DNA from: Leptasterias polaris
Taxonomy: Eukaryota > Echinodermata > Asteroidea > Forcipulatida > Asteriidae
Assembly (NCBI GenBank): GCA_037783415.1
Contig: JAZGTN010000211.1
Span: 62,001 to 126,000 of the forward strand
Direction of reading: 5' to 3'
DNA length: 64,000 nucleotides
The notes beneath the pieces are model-generated. The model was not told the DNA's origin. It made no database searches and saw only the letters and a list, made by a program, of their open reading frames with translations. The position numbers and the translations under genes are program-made. This document shows positions 12,465 to 24,194 of this stretch, piece by piece (within the stretch, counting starts at the first letter, position 1; each line of letters begins with the position of its first letter).

Positions 12465-14244
12465 AGTGATCAGTGTCAGTCAAGATAGAGCATTGTTAAG
12501 ATCAATGTTTTACTTGATGACACCCAATGAAATGTTTATGACAGTGTGTTTTTGTTTGTCTGCAGATAAGTCACTGGTTGAACAGCAGTATCTATCATAG
12601 ACAAGAGCTCATCAGCAGATGTTCCTATCTAAGTCAACTTGGATTGTCATGTTGGAATGGCTATGCATCATCCCTTCCCTGTCTGAGGTATGTTGAGACC
12701 CTACGTTAAACACATCCTTAGACTATTTCAGCCACAGTAGCCATGTTCACAAGCTAAGATAAGAGACAGCGACCATCAAAGCTACATCTACAAAGATTAA
12801 AGAACCAAGTCGTACTCTCCTTGAAGTTTACAAATGTAGCGAATTACCATTACTTAAATTATTACAAATCGAACATTTTACAGATACTTATTGTCAGAAT
12901 TGTTGAACTTTAATATTGTTCATGATCCAAGGTTGTGTCGTCATGATCCAAGGACATGCCGTCTCCTAATTATTTTGAAACATAATGTGTAGTCCCTAAA
13001 AACTAGCAATTCTAGTGATGGTTACACTCCAAATTGTTCGTCTCTTAGTTAATCTCAAGCATGATGTCTACCAAGCCAACCTAGTGATTGTTGAACTTTA
13101 AGATTGTTCATGATCCAAGGATGTGGCGTCTCCTAATTATATCGAAATATCGAAACGTAGTGTGTTGTCCCTTAAAACTTGGAAACATAGTGATTGCTTA
13201 ACTCCCAAATTGTTCATGAGCCAAAGTTATGCTGTCTCTTAATTAGTTTGAAGAATGATATGAAGTCTGTATCAACTTGTATACCTTGTGATTGCTAAAC
13301 TACCAACTGATTCATGAGCTAAGGTTGTGACGTCTCTCAGTTATTCATAAGCATGCCACTACCAAGCCAACCTAGTGATTGTTGAACTTTAAATATTGTT
13401 TATGATCCAAGGTTGCGTTGTCTCTTACTTTTTCATAAGCATGATGTCTACCAAGCCACCCTAGTGATTGTTGAACTTTAAGATTGTTCATGATCCAAGG
13501 ATGTGGCGTCCCTTAAAACTTGGAAACATAGTGATTGCTTAACTCCCAAATTGTTCATGAGCCAAAGTTATGCTGTCTCTTAATTAGTTTGAAGAATGAT
13601 ATGAAGTCTGTATCAACTTGTATACCTTGTGATTGCTAAACTACCAACTGATTCATGAGCTAAGGTTGTGACGTCTCTCAGTTATTCATAAGCATGCCAC
13701 TACCAAGCCAACCTAGTGATTGTTGAACTTTAAATATTGTTTATGATCCAAGGTTGCGTTGTCTCTTACTTTTTCATAAGCATGATGTCTACCAAGCCAC
13801 CCTAGTGATTGTTGAACTTTAAGATTGTTCATGATCCAAGGATGTGGCGTCCCTTAAAACTTGGAAACATAGTGATTGCTTAACTCCCAAATTGTTCATG
13901 AGCCAAAGTTATGCTGTCTCTTAATTAGTTTGAAGAATGATATGAAGTCTGTATCAACTTGTATACCTTGTGATTGCTAAACTACCAACTGATTCATGAG
14001 CTAAGGTTGTGACGTCTCTCAGTTATTCATAAGCATGCCACTACCAAGCCAACCTAGTGATTGTTGAACTTTAAATATTGTTTATGATCCAAGGTTGCGT
14101 TGTCTCTTACTTCTTCATAAGCATGATGTCTACCAAGCCACCCTAGTGATTGTTGAACTTTAAGATTGATCATGATACAAGGATGTGTCATCTCTTAATT
14201 ATATCAGAACATGAAAACCTAATGCTTGCTAAACTCGAAATGTT

Positions 14245-14541
14245 TCATGAGCCAAGCATGTTGTCTACAGTACACTCCTTGCAATCGCGTCTACGCTGGT
14301 TCAATTGCGAGTTACCGTTGCCCATTATGGCCCCTGCATCTATTAATTTGTTAATGAGCCCAGCTGTATCAATGCTGTTTTCAGCCTTAGAATTGCAGGC
14401 CTGTAACAACTGATCTGTAACCTTTTTCACAGCAATGGAGGCATGGACAAAAGAGCATTGAATTTTCTGGAATTTTACATCCCTGGCTCTAGTTGCGGGT
14501 TTCAGAAAAGCCCAAATCTCAGCTCCACATATCTTGTACGA
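14245..14541 (-). pseudogene. Gag-like fragment, array copy 5 (slightly diverged)
   Basis: The GHGNSQLN block has become GNGNSQLN through one base change. A few other point changes exist (for example near 14275 and 14540). It is the most diverged copy and lies at the array edge, as expected if homogenisation is weaker at ends. Confidence 0.6.
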
Positions 14542-15366
14542 AGTGATCAGTGTCAGTCAAGATAGAGCATTGTTAAGATCAATGTTTTACTTGATGACAC
14601 CCAATGAAATGTTTATGACAGTGTGTTTTTGTTTGTCTGCAGATAAGTCACTGGTTGAACAGCAGTATCTATCATAGACAAGAGCTCATCAGCAGATGTT
14701 CCTATCTAAGTCAACTTGGATTGTCATGTTGGAATGGCTATGCATCATCCCTTCCCTGTCTGAGGTATGTTGAGACAGTTCATTCTTGCTAATGTTGAAA
14801 CCCTACGTTAAACACATCCTTAGACTATTTCAGCCACAGTAGCCATGTTCACAAGCTAAGATAAGAGACAGCGACCATCAAAGCTACATCTACAAAGATT
14901 AAAGAACCAAGTCGTACTCTCCTTCTAGTTTACAAATGTAGCGAATTACCATTACTTAAATTATTACAAATCGAACATTTTACAGATACTTATTGTCAGA
15001 ATTGTTGAACTTTAATATTGTTCATGATCCAAGGTTGTGTCGTCATGATCCAAGGACATGCCGTCTCCTAATTATTTTGAAACATAATGTGTAGTCCCTA
15101 AAAACTAGCAATTCTAGTGATGGTTACACTCCAAATTGTTCGTCTCTTAGTTAATCTCAAGCATGATGTCTACCAAGCCAACCTAGTGATTGTTGAACTT
15201 TAAGATTGTTCATGATCCAAGGATGTGGCGTCTCCTAATTATATCGAAATATCGAAACGTAGTGTGTTGTCCCTTAAAACTTGGAAACATAGTGATTGCT
15301 TAACTCCCAAATTGTTCATGAGCCAAAGTTATGCTGTCTCTTAATTAGTTTGAAGAATGATATGAA

Positions 15367-18037
15367 GTCATCAGGGGTCACGTGACGTGACATTAAAGGT
15401 GCACTTTTTGAAGTCGTATATCTCCAAAAGTATAGGTCTGATCACGTTGAAACTTGGCAAGTCGTTAGATAATGGCAAGTTCCTGTTAAACTGGTAATGA
15501 CGTCATGATGACGTCATCACACGATTTGTAATGATTTTTTCATTTTTTACCCCTTTAAGTCAGAAATTACTAACGGAACATGCTTTAATCTAAATTCTTT
15601 TTTATCAGGCTTGATATGTCATAACTGATTCGAAAAATAATTGACGTCATCATGACGTCATCATTTGTCAGGTTATATTACCTTAAAGGTACAGTTTTAC
15701 AAGATATATAGACAATGAATTCGATCTCAAAAGGCATAAAATATTGTAATATTAACTTGATTATGTACACACTACAACCTTTCATATTCACTTGAGTAAT
15801 TTGAAAATATTATTAGCGAAACAGCTCTGCAAATAAGTCTAGTTATTTGTATTTTTCAGACTTCCGGAAGTCATTGAAATAACGCACAATTCGTTCTAAG
15901 CGGCCTTTTGCATAGTTCCTAAAGAGCAATTGCAATGAAACTTTCAGTGATGAAAGGCATTGGTGCAAGGAAGGTCCTAAAACAAATTCGTCATGATGAC
16001 GTCATCACCTGTCACGTGACGTCATCTTAAAGGTTTCTATTTTAACTATTTGAAAATCTATATCAAATCAGCCACAAGAGACCGTAGATTTCTGTTTGTG
16101 GGATTGGGTAGGGATAAATTAGGTCTTCATTTTATTCAGTGTGCGTTACCTCACGCGACCTCTACTTCCGGTCGAAACCGGAAGTGCCTTCGTAATTCAA
16201 AAGTGCTAAATGTTATGAAAATGCTTTCAACGATGTTAGTGTCCGGCAATAGTGTGCAGTTAAAAAAAAATACCGATGACGTAACGATACACAAGAGCGC
16301 CCTCTAGCGGCAGTTGGAAAACTGTTCAAAATGCACTTTGAGAAGATGTGTGTGGCGAAGTTTTTTGTAATCGCTTCAAAATTGATACACATGATGACCG
16401 TCAGGCAGCCAACATATGTATGAAGTTTTAGATTGATTACGTCATCAGGGGTTACGTGACGTGACATTAAAGGTGCACTTTTTGAAGTCGTATATCTCCA
16501 AAAGTATAGGTCTGATCACGTTGAAACTTGGCAAGTCGTTAGATAATGGCAAGTTCCTGTTAAACTGGTAATGACGTCATGATGACGTCATCACACGATT
16601 TGTAATGATTTTTTCATTTTTTACCCCTTTAAGTCAGAAATTACTAACGGAACATGCTTTAATTCAAATTCTTTTTTAAACAGGCTTGATACGTCATAAG
16701 TGCTTTGAAAAAAAATTGACGTCATCATGACGTCATCATTTGACCTCATACGACCTCTACTTCCGGTCGAAACTGGAAGTGCCTTGTAATTCAAAAGTGC
16801 TAAATGTTATGAAAATGCTTTCAACGATGTTAGTGTCCGGCATGGGTGTGCAGTTAAAAAAAAATACCGATGACGTCACGATACACACGAGCGCCCTCTA
16901 GCGGCAGTTGAAACCTGTTCAAAATGCACTTTGAGAAGATGTGTGTGGCGAAGTTTTGTGTAATCGCTTCAAAATTGATACACATGATAAACGTCAGGCA
17001 GCCAACATACGTATGAAGTTTTAGATTGATTACGTCATCAGGGGTCACGTGACGTGACATTAAAGGTGCACTATTTGAAGTCGTATATCTCCAAAAGTAT
17101 AGGTCTGATTACGTTGAAACTTGGCAAGTCGTTAGATAATGGCAAGTTCCTGTCAAACCTGTAATGACGTCATGATGACGTCATCACACGATTTGTTATG
17201 ATTTTTTCATTTTTTGCCCCTTAAAGTCATAAATTGCTAACGAAGCATGCTATAATCAAAATTCTTTTTTAAACAGGCTTGATACATTATAACTTCTTAG
17301 AATACAAAAAGACTTTCATATTCACTTGAATAATTTGAAAATATTATTAGCGAAACAGCTCTGCATTTGTGCACAAATGCAATTAAGCTCTAGTTTTTTT
17401 TTTAATTTGTCTGTTTCAGACTTCCGGAAGTCATTGAAATAACGCACAATTCGTTCTAAGCGGCCTTTTGCATAGTTCCTAAAGAGCAATTGCAATGAAA
17501 CTTTCAGTGATGAAAGGCATTGGTGCAAGGAAGGTCCGAAAACAAATTCGTCATGATGACGTCATCACCTATCACGTGACGTCATCTTAAAGGTTTATAA
17601 TTAAAATATTTGAAAATGCGTATCAAATCAGCCACAAGAGACCGTAGGATTCTGTTTGCAGGATTGGGTAGGGATTAATCGGCTTCATTTTATTCAGTGT
17701 ACGTGACCTCATGTGACCTCTACTTCCGGTCGAAACCAGTCGAAACCGGAAGTGCCTTGTAATTCAAAAGTGCTCAATGTTATGAAAATGCTTTCAACGA
17801 TGTTAGTGTCCGGCAAGGGTGTGCAGTTACAAAGAAATACCGATGACGTCACGATACACAAAAGCGCCCTCTAGCGGCAGTTAGAAAACTGTTCAAAATG
17901 CACTTTGAGAAAATGTGTGTTGCAAAGTTTTTTGTAATCGCTTCAAAATTGATACACATGATGAACGTCAGGCAGCCAACATATGTATGAAGTTTTAGAT
18001 TGATTACGTCATCAGGGGTCACGTGACGTGACATTAA
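15367..18037. repeat. CRE-palindrome-rich tandem repeat, about 3 units
   Basis: Units begin at ATCAGGGGTCACGTGACG, near 15369, 16445, 17036 and 18010 (the last is cut after 28 bases by a piggyBac insertion and resumes at 22998). Full units are ~970-1,080 bp; the middle one (16445-17035) lacks ~480 bp internally. Each carries several paired TGACGTCATCATGACGTCA-type palindromes, a GGTCACGTGACGTGAC block and a GCGCCCTCTAGCGGCAG block. Open frames on the minus strand (for example 16213-16467) recur only because the unit is copied; I find no protein family. The unit may be a non-autonomous transposon, but its ends are not resolved. Confidence 0.8.
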
Positions 18038-18148
18038 CCCTAACCACCCCAGACCTGCCAAAATCAAACAGATGGTTTTGTTGGAATTTGGATGGTTTAG
18101 TACTGTGAAAGCTGGCTTTGCTGTTGGACTATGGATGGTTGAGTACTA

Positions 18149-19662
18149 CCGTATTTTCTTGCGGATAAGGCGCTCGGCGGACAAGACGCAGGACCCTAAA
18201 ATGACCCCAAAAAATTTCAAACGTCAGCAGAAAAGGCGCACCGCCGCACAAGACGCATGTTTAACAGCACACAGAAGAACACCAGGCGCCACCCGGTGTC
18301 GGTACATTGACACAAAGACGTCATTTTGTTGCCTTTTGGAGCGTTCACACTATTCGAAGCATGAATGAAACCGTAACCACATGGGCGTCCGTGTAGAGCC
18401 ATGCAGAAAAGACCAACGTAAATTGATACCGACCTTCGTCCATCCATTCAGCCAACGCTGTGCATTGTTAATAATATGAAGTCCGGCCCAATCAGCGGCC
18501 AGAAACAATGGTCCACGCACTGTCTGAAGATATTGCAACACGAACCCAGGCCCTCCTAGCATGAACATCCGACGTCCCACAATGAGGATCCTTGCTGATA
18601 AAGACAGGTTACCAGTCTAAGTCCCTCCGAGCCAGTAGATGTTGCGCCCTCTACCGGTGACTAATACCAAAACTAGCGTCGCCTTTATATATACCTTACG
18701 CAAATAATCCCCACACCCGGGAAGACGTAACAAAATGTTTCATTATATATATTTGTTTAAGTTTTTGTAATGTGTTTCTTTTTGTATATAAAATTCTTTT
18801 CCATTATTTCAAACCTTTAATTTGTTAATCTCGTTCATAAGATTTTGTTTTAAAGTTCTTTTTATTTATTTCAAACTTATAATCTCGTTCATAAGATATT
18901 TGTTTAAAACATCTATCCTCTTCTTAAATAATGTTAGTTTTGTTTTCAAGGGTCATTACCTTGTTTTCAAGGATAATTTTTTTTATTTGACTAAAAAGAG
19001 GCAATTAAAAAATGAATATTTGAACGTTTAATGAAACAAACGAAAGTGCAATTCGTATAGGTTGGCCAACAAACATTGGTACTTAATTATCCCATCCTTA
19101 AATAGTACGTCAAGCCATAATAGTACGTCAAGCACACTTCGGAGATATTCTGTACAATAAAAACCCTCAAAGTTCACCACACAATAGAGGTTGGGTGAAT
19201 GCCGTTTGTACAACAGCATTGACAGTAAATCTGATTGCAGCATTTTCGGAACGAATACGCGGCCACACAGAAAAACGTTTGTACGACGCCGACGTCTGTT
19301 GGACCGAAAGTACCAACACATTGCGGCATTGTTGGAATGAAAGCACGGTCATGGGGGATGAACAAGTTGCGGCATTGTTGGAATGAAAGGACAGTCTGGG
19401 GGATTGCGGCATGATTGTTGAAACGAAAATACGGTCTCAGTGTCTGGATAGTTGAGCCTTGTTTGACGGCATTATTGAGTAAGGATTCTTCACACAAAGA
19501 CCGTTGATTTGAACTGGACAAAATAAAGGTATTATTTTACGCAGTGATCATCAAAACAAAATCAATCGTCAGCAGACAAGGCGCATCGAAAGATAAGACG
19601 CACCGATATTTTTGGGGTCTAAAAAGTCAGATAAGACGCGTCTTGTCCGCAAGAAAATACGG
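18149..19662. mobile_element. Nested TA-flanked DNA element (1,514 bp)
   Basis: The left terminus reads CCGTATTTTCTTGCGGATAA; the right terminus, reverse-complemented, reads CCGTATTTTCTTGCGGACAA. The flanking dinucleotide TA occurs at 18147-18148 and 19663-19664. Further inward the GACAAGACGC and CAGCAGACAAGGCGC motifs repeat the terminal theme. TA targets and this terminus suggest a Tc1/mariner-like or related non-autonomous element. It interrupts the piggyBac left half, so it is younger than that copy. No transposase is recognised; minus-strand frames at 18217-18580 have no motif. Confidence 0.8.
19320..19440. repeat. Short ~46-bp tandem repeat inside the nested element
   Basis: The phrase TTGCGGCATTGTTGGAATGA recurs at about 19320 and 19368, with a third diverged copy near 19402. 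It is low-copy and degenerate; it encodes nothing recognisable. Confidence 0.6.
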
Positions 19663-19680
19663 TAATGGGTCAAGGTACTA

Positions 19681-19850
19681 GTGTTGGACTTTGGCTGAGT
19701 GTGGAAGGTGGTAGTGTACAGTTTGCAACAGTGTTGGACTTTGGCTGAGTGTGGAAGGTGGTAGTGTACAGTTTGCAACAGTGTTGGACTTTGGATGAGT
19801 GTGGAAGGTGGTAGTGTAGTTTGCAACAGTGTTGGACTTAGGCCAAGTGT
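19681..19850. repeat. 50-bp tandem repeat with piggyBac subterminal motif
   Basis: GTGTTGGACTTTGGCTGAGT starts at 19681 and 19731, with variants at 19781 and about 19826. The core TGTTGGACTTTGG resembles the element's subterminal TGTTGGACTATGG (18121-18134) and the right-end TGTTGGAGTATGATGGG (22942). The repeat could be an amplified transposase-binding site or simply a subterminal duplication. Confidence 0.75.
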
Positions 19851-20352
19851 GGAAAAAGTGTATGTTCACAGTGCATGTATTAGGGTTAGCTATTGCATGT
19901 AGGGCATGGAATTGCTTGGTCCACTGGGTACACTTTGACCTCTTATTGGGAGGGACAATGGGACATGTGTTTCAGTTGTTAAGTGCTTTCTTGGATACAC
20001 TTAACATTATCTAAACATGGACAACCTGCTGGTGAAATAAACAAATCATAAAGGCAGTTATTGTACTTGGGTATCCCATGGAGCAATAAACTAGTCCTTG
20101 TCATTGCACCAACACAATAAAAGTAGAACATACCATTTATGCCATGGGGTGTTTTAGTTTTTGCAGAACTTTATTGTATTTATTGAATAGTATTTATAAT
20201 ATGAAAAGACTGTATTGTATTTGATATCAATAGTACATGAAGTCATTATGATGTAATGTTACATAATGATTAAAACAATAGCAATATTTGCTATAAATAA
20301 GGGTGTTTTCTGAGTATCATCACCAGTCTGACATTGACTGACCGAAGTCAAC

Positions 20353-22582
20353 ATGACATCTCGAGAAGTGAGACAGTTACAGCAGAGTTTAACTAGAGGT
20401 GAAGCAGAGACATTTGTCGGCTCAATGATGGGGAAAAAAAAGAGAAAAACAAACCAAGAGAGCAGAGATGAAGGAGCGAAGAAGGTGCAGGGAAAAGTGA
20501 AAAAAGGAAAGAAGAAAGGGAAGGGGAAAGTGAAGGCACCACGTCCACAACTAAGCCGCACTGAGCTGAAGGATAAACTCTGTAGAGAGGAAGAAGAAAG
20601 GATGAGGAGTGCTCTACGAAATAGTGCTAGAGAGGCTGGTATCAGCATGTCCAGAGGTTACAGGGCCTTAGTGGAAACATCAGAGTCGGAGGAGGAAGAA
20701 TTCCTAGACAGGGCCATGGCCCAGGCAAGAGAAAAGTCTCCATTTTGTGAAGAAGATGAATCAGCCATAGAGGATATGGAGGAATCAGAAGAAGAGGCAA
20801 GACCTGATGACACTGGAGAGGAGGACGAGGGAGACAGTGAGGATGAAGGGGGTGCTGGACCCGCAGAACCACAAAAGTCACGAAAAAACGGCCAAGAAAG
20901 AAGACCTTCAATGAGCCAGACTCGGACAATGACCCAGACCCTCCATCTGTGTACCAAGATGATCATGCTCCAGACGAGGAAGGCTGGACAAGGACCCTTG
21001 AAAATATCACCATCAGAGATTTCAAGGGAAAAAAGCCATGCGGACCGACTTTCAAGAAGAAGAAGTCTCCCATCAACTACTTCCTGAAGTTTTTCCCTCT
21101 CTCCCTCCTCCAGATGGTGGTGAAATGGACGAATGTCAATCTGACTTCAAGCCACAAGTTTCAAACGACCATACATGAAGTGAAAGCGTGGTTTGGCGTT
21201 CATATACTTATGGGCCTTGTCAAAATCAACGACTACAAGCACTACTGGTCAACTCATCCGGGGCTTCAAAACAAACTCATCTCTACAACAATGAAACGGA
21301 ATCGCTTTGACCTTCTCAACCAACATATTGCCTGTAATGACCCAGCCAAAGACCCCGAACTCATCGGTACCTCACAAAGAAAAGAAATCCACTCTACCCC
21401 CTCCGGCCTTTGTGGGACAAGATTAGAAGACGGTGCCTCAAGAACTATCGAGCCAACCGTGAACTGGCCATAGACGAAGCAATGATACGTTACAGAGGTT
21501 TTAAAGCCAGCGTAAGAAAATTCTTTATGCCATTGAAGCCGATTCGCGCTGGCTTTAAAATCTATGCTCTGGCAGAGTCATCAACCGGCTACTTCCTGAA
21601 CTTTATGATACACCCTCATGACGAGCAACCAGCCAAGATGACGGACATTGCAATGACCGTTGCACAGCACCACTTGAATGTGTACCACCACATATTCACC
21701 GACAAATTGTACACATCAGTAGGCCTTGCACGGTCGTTGCACGCCAAACGTACCTACCTGACTGGAGCTGTCAAAGGTAACAGCAAAGGGCTGCCCATGG
21801 AGTTCAAAGCAAAACATGGAAACCTGAAAGTAAAGCGTATGAATAGGGCACCAAGAGGCACGTTTTATACCCGGCAGAATGGCCAACTTACTGCCACAGT
21901 GTGGAAGGACAGCCGTGTGATGATGTTACTCTCCACAGGACATCAGGGCTGGAGAGACCCAACAACCCACACTCTGAAGAGGAAATGTGCGGACGAGGCA
22001 ACAGGCCGACTCAAACGCACCACCATCCCTGCTCCTTGTCAAGCTGTGGATTATACTAAGTCAATGGGCGGCGTGGACAGGGGAGATCAGCTGCGATCCT
22101 ATCACACTTGTGCTCGGAAGTCTCAATTGTGGTGGCGTTCCATTCTGTACTTCCTCATCGACATCGCAAGAGTCAACGCTTGGCTGTCGTATAAGCATCA
22201 CCACCCAGCCATTGACAGCGACAGTTAAAGTACAGAACCAGACCATCCTTCTAAGATGACCCATGCCAAGTTTGTCCTTGAAGTGGCGACTAACCTGATC
22301 CAGGGCTACTCCAAAGGCACCACCCCACGGCAGTCCAGTGGCTCACTACCAGTACCAGCCCACAACAGTGCAGGCCACTACTCCACCAAGATGCCTGCCA
22401 AAAATGCAAGATGGTGCAGATGGTGCAGGCAACAAAACATCACAACCAAGTCAGGGCTGCCAAAAACAACCAGGAGAGGCTGTCCAGTTTGTGGTGTCAA
22501 CCTTTGCCCAGGGGAGTGCTTCTTGAAGTACCATGCCGCAGGCATCACAGAGACGAACACCACTTCAAGTTCAACTGAGTAG
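20353..22582 (+). pseudogene. piggyBac transposase, disrupted
   Basis: The reading frame begins at ATG 20353 with a Lys-rich then Asp/Glu/Ser-rich N-terminus, usual in piggyBac transposases. It then covers the DDE_Tnp_1_7-type core. Breaks: a one-base loss in the A-run at 20883-20888, a one-base loss near 21387-21391, and an in-frame TAA at 22226-22228. The three catalytic Asp codons are kept: 21473-21475 (in AIDEAMIRYRG), 21701-21703 (in FTDKLYTS) and 22076-22078 (in MGGVDRGDQ). The C-terminus (22256-22582, same frame as the core) holds a cysteine-rich finger, with CRWC, CPVC and CPGEC clusters, typical of piggyBac. The split into three frames means this copy cannot make the transposase; few other defects suggest recent decay. 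A poly-A-rich stretch at 22635-22668 may be the 3' region. Confidence 0.92.
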
Positions 22583-22997
22583 CACCAAGCTTTCCTTCAA
22601 CAAAGCCCAATTTCCCCCTTCAATCATCCACTAAAAAAAATCTAAAAAAAATCTAAAAAAAAAAAAGGGCAATGATGGCAGTTATATTGGAACTACCAGG
22701 TGTGGTACCAACTCCCTGTTTTCTAGGGTAGAGCAAAAGTAATTTGCAACTGTGCTGAGCCCACCCACAAAAAAAAAGAAAACGTTTGCACACAAAGTAA
22801 TTGTTGGGTATTGATTGATTTGGTACTGGAGGGCTAACATAGTAAAACTACACACAGGCCCTAAAGTACCCACTCAATCATAGTCCAACAGCACGGGACC
22901 GTTGGAGTATGATGGGTTGTGTACTGTTCCAATAAGTAAACTGTTGGAGTATGATGGGTTGTGGAAGCTTTTGGTAGAAACGCTTAGGGGGTTAGGG

Positions 22998-23484
22998 TTA
23001 AAGGTGCACTTTTTGAAGTTGTATATCTCCAAAAGTATAGGTCTGATTAAGTTGAAACTTGGCAGGTCGTTAGATAATGGCAAGTTCCTGTTAAACTTGT
23101 AATGATGTCATGATGACGTCATCACACGATTTGTTATGATATTTTCATTTTTTGCCCCTTAAAGTCAGAAATTACTAACGGAACATGCTTTAATCTAAAT
23201 TCTTTTTTAAACAGGCTTGATATGTCATAACTGATTCGAAAAATAATTGACGTCATCATGACGTCATCATTTGTCAGGTTATATTATCTTAAAGGTACAG
23301 TTTTACAAGATATATAGACAATGAATTGGATCTTACAAGGCATTAAATATTGTATTTATTAACTTGATTATGTACACACAACAAACTTTCATATTCACTT
23401 GAGTAATATGAAAATATTATTAGCGAAACAGCTCTGCATTTGTTCACAAATGCAATCATGTCTAGTTTGTATTTAAATTTGTAC
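22998..23484. repeat. Right part of the CRE-rich repeat unit interrupted by piggyBac
   Basis: Beginning with the second TTAA, this segment continues the unit broken at 18037: AAAGGTGCACTTTTTGAAG, the paired TGACGTCA palindromes (one lost by mutation at 23101, ATGATGTCATGATGACGTCA), and the GCGAAACAGCTCTGCA block near 23424. It ends where a LINE tail starts. Confidence 0.85.
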
Positions 23485-23865
23485 ATTTTTTATTATTATA
23501 TAAATATATACAAACATATGTTTATTTATTTTTTTTCTCTGGGGCGGGGAAGTCAGGCTGGTGTTTGGTTTGGGATTTTTGGCACTCTTTTTTGCTGTGT
23601 ATGGCTGGCCGCGGTGTGCTCCTTATTAATTGTTGTATTATTTTTTCTATTGTTTATTTACCTGATGTTATTATTGCATAAAAAGTGTACAAAAATAATA
23701 TTTATTTATATTTTTGTGTACCCCAGATGTGGGGCAACAAATCTACGGATCATAGTATGTATTTGCTTTTGCTGTCCCTCGCCCATCTTGGGGTATATTA
23801 TTGTCTTGTATGTTGTTATGTACTGTTTTTATGGCAAATAAAAAAAAAAATTATAATAATAATAA
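23485..23865 (+). mobile_element. Probable LINE 3' end (3' UTR and A-rich tail)
   Basis: The AT-rich stretch ends with TTTTTATGGCAAATAAA followed by an A-run and an (AAT)-type tail at 23836-23868. Blocks GGGGCGGGG, CCCCAGATGTGGGGCAAC and TGTCCCTCGCCCATCTTGGG look like a non-LTR element 3' UTR. No RT coding remains, so it is 5'-truncated. Open frames in it are AT-rich noise. Confidence 0.5.
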
Positions 23866-23867
23866 CA

Positions 23868-23955
23868 AGTGTCAAGACCAGAACTCTGAACGCATACTCT
23901 GCTGATTAGAAACACCACAGCTTGAGTACGGTGCGCTTAATCGCTCAGTCATGAC
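23868..23955 (-). mobile_element. tRNA-derived SINE fragment, minus orientation
   Basis: This is the reverse complement of the SINE seen at 33625-33790; it includes the CAGAGT / GTGGTGTTTCTGATCAGCAG region and the GAGCGATTAAGCGCACCGTA head. It is truncated at the inverted-repeat boundary. Confidence 0.7.
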
Positions 23956-24099
23956 ACATGTTTTTTTAAATAATAGTTTTCAATTGTGGGTTGGAAGTAC
24001 AAAAAACTGCTGAGGTAATTTGTCTGAATCAACTTTTTTAACTATGGACAATGTTTTTAAAATAAATTGTTGCAAATTGTGCTTTATGTTTGTGTGCAG

Positions 24100-24194
24100 A
24101 AAGGCTTACCATCCTCAAAGTGATATAACCGTCAACAAGTTAAGATGTCCAAGATCGGCTTACATAATAAAGGAGCTGCTCTCTCCAGTAAAAG
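24100..24194 (+). other. Exon module A, left arm
   Basis: The acceptor GTTTGTGTGCAG precedes it and the donor AAAG|GTAAAT follows it; length 95 bp. An ATG at 24145 opens MSKIGLHNKGAALSSK up to the donor, and the frame upstream of it has a stop, so it resembles a first coding exon with 5' UTR. A second frame is open over the whole exon as well. The mirror copy at 33386-33480 has the same length and keeps the ATG frame open (MTKIGLHNKGAALFSK) but has a stop in the alternative frame, which favours the ATG frame. The product is unknown. Confidence 0.4.

Larger units (their letters stand above)
6931..15366. repeat. Tandem array of ~1.42-kb long and 341-bp short units
   Basis: Unit starts, marked by GTCTGTATCAACTTGTATAC, lie at 6931, 8348, 9768, 10109, 11529, 11870, 13265, 13606 and 13947. 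This gives the order long, long, short, long, short, long, short, short, long; the long-plus-short pair forms a 1,761-bp higher-order unit. Copies are almost identical, so amplification was recent; the fourth long unit carries a 25-bp deletion near 12698. Each unit is built from degenerate ~85-bp monomers (CCTAGTGATTGTTGAACTTT then CATGATCCAAGG then GTCTCTTA). Long units also carry a Gag-like gene fragment (minus) and an open exon-like segment (plus). The array ends at 15366 by joining the next repeat at a shared ATATGAAGT. Confidence 0.95.
18038..22997 (+). mobile_element. piggyBac-superfamily transposon, complete ends, 4,960 bp
   Basis: The target duplication TTAA is present at 18034-18037 and 22998-23001. 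The left end reads CCCTAACCACCCC; the right end, reverse-complemented, reads CCCTAACCCCC. A subterminal inverted pair, GCTGTTGGACTATG near 18120 and CATAGTCCAACAGC near 22879, lies inside each end. Joining the two flanks at one TTAA restores the ATTAAAGGTGCACTTTT word seen in the other CRE-repeat units (for example at 15402), so the insertion is demonstrated by natural empty sites. Inside are a decayed transposase (20353-22582), a nested TA-flanked element (18149-19662) and a 50-bp tandem repeat (19681-19850). Confidence 0.95.

Noticed and set aside
16213..16467. Minus-strand frame recurring at 16854-17060 and 17849-18067
   Set aside because: Recurrence is due to repeat units; frames shift and end differently in each copy and show no protein-like conservation.
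20642..20966. Minus-strand frames opposite the transposase N-terminus
   Set aside because: Shadows of the Glu/Asp-rich coding strand; they read as Ser/Pro-rich text without motif.
22985..22997. GGGTTAGGG as a telomere-like sequence
   Set aside because: It is the piggyBac terminal inverted repeat next to TTAA, mirrored at 18038; there is no TTAGGG array.
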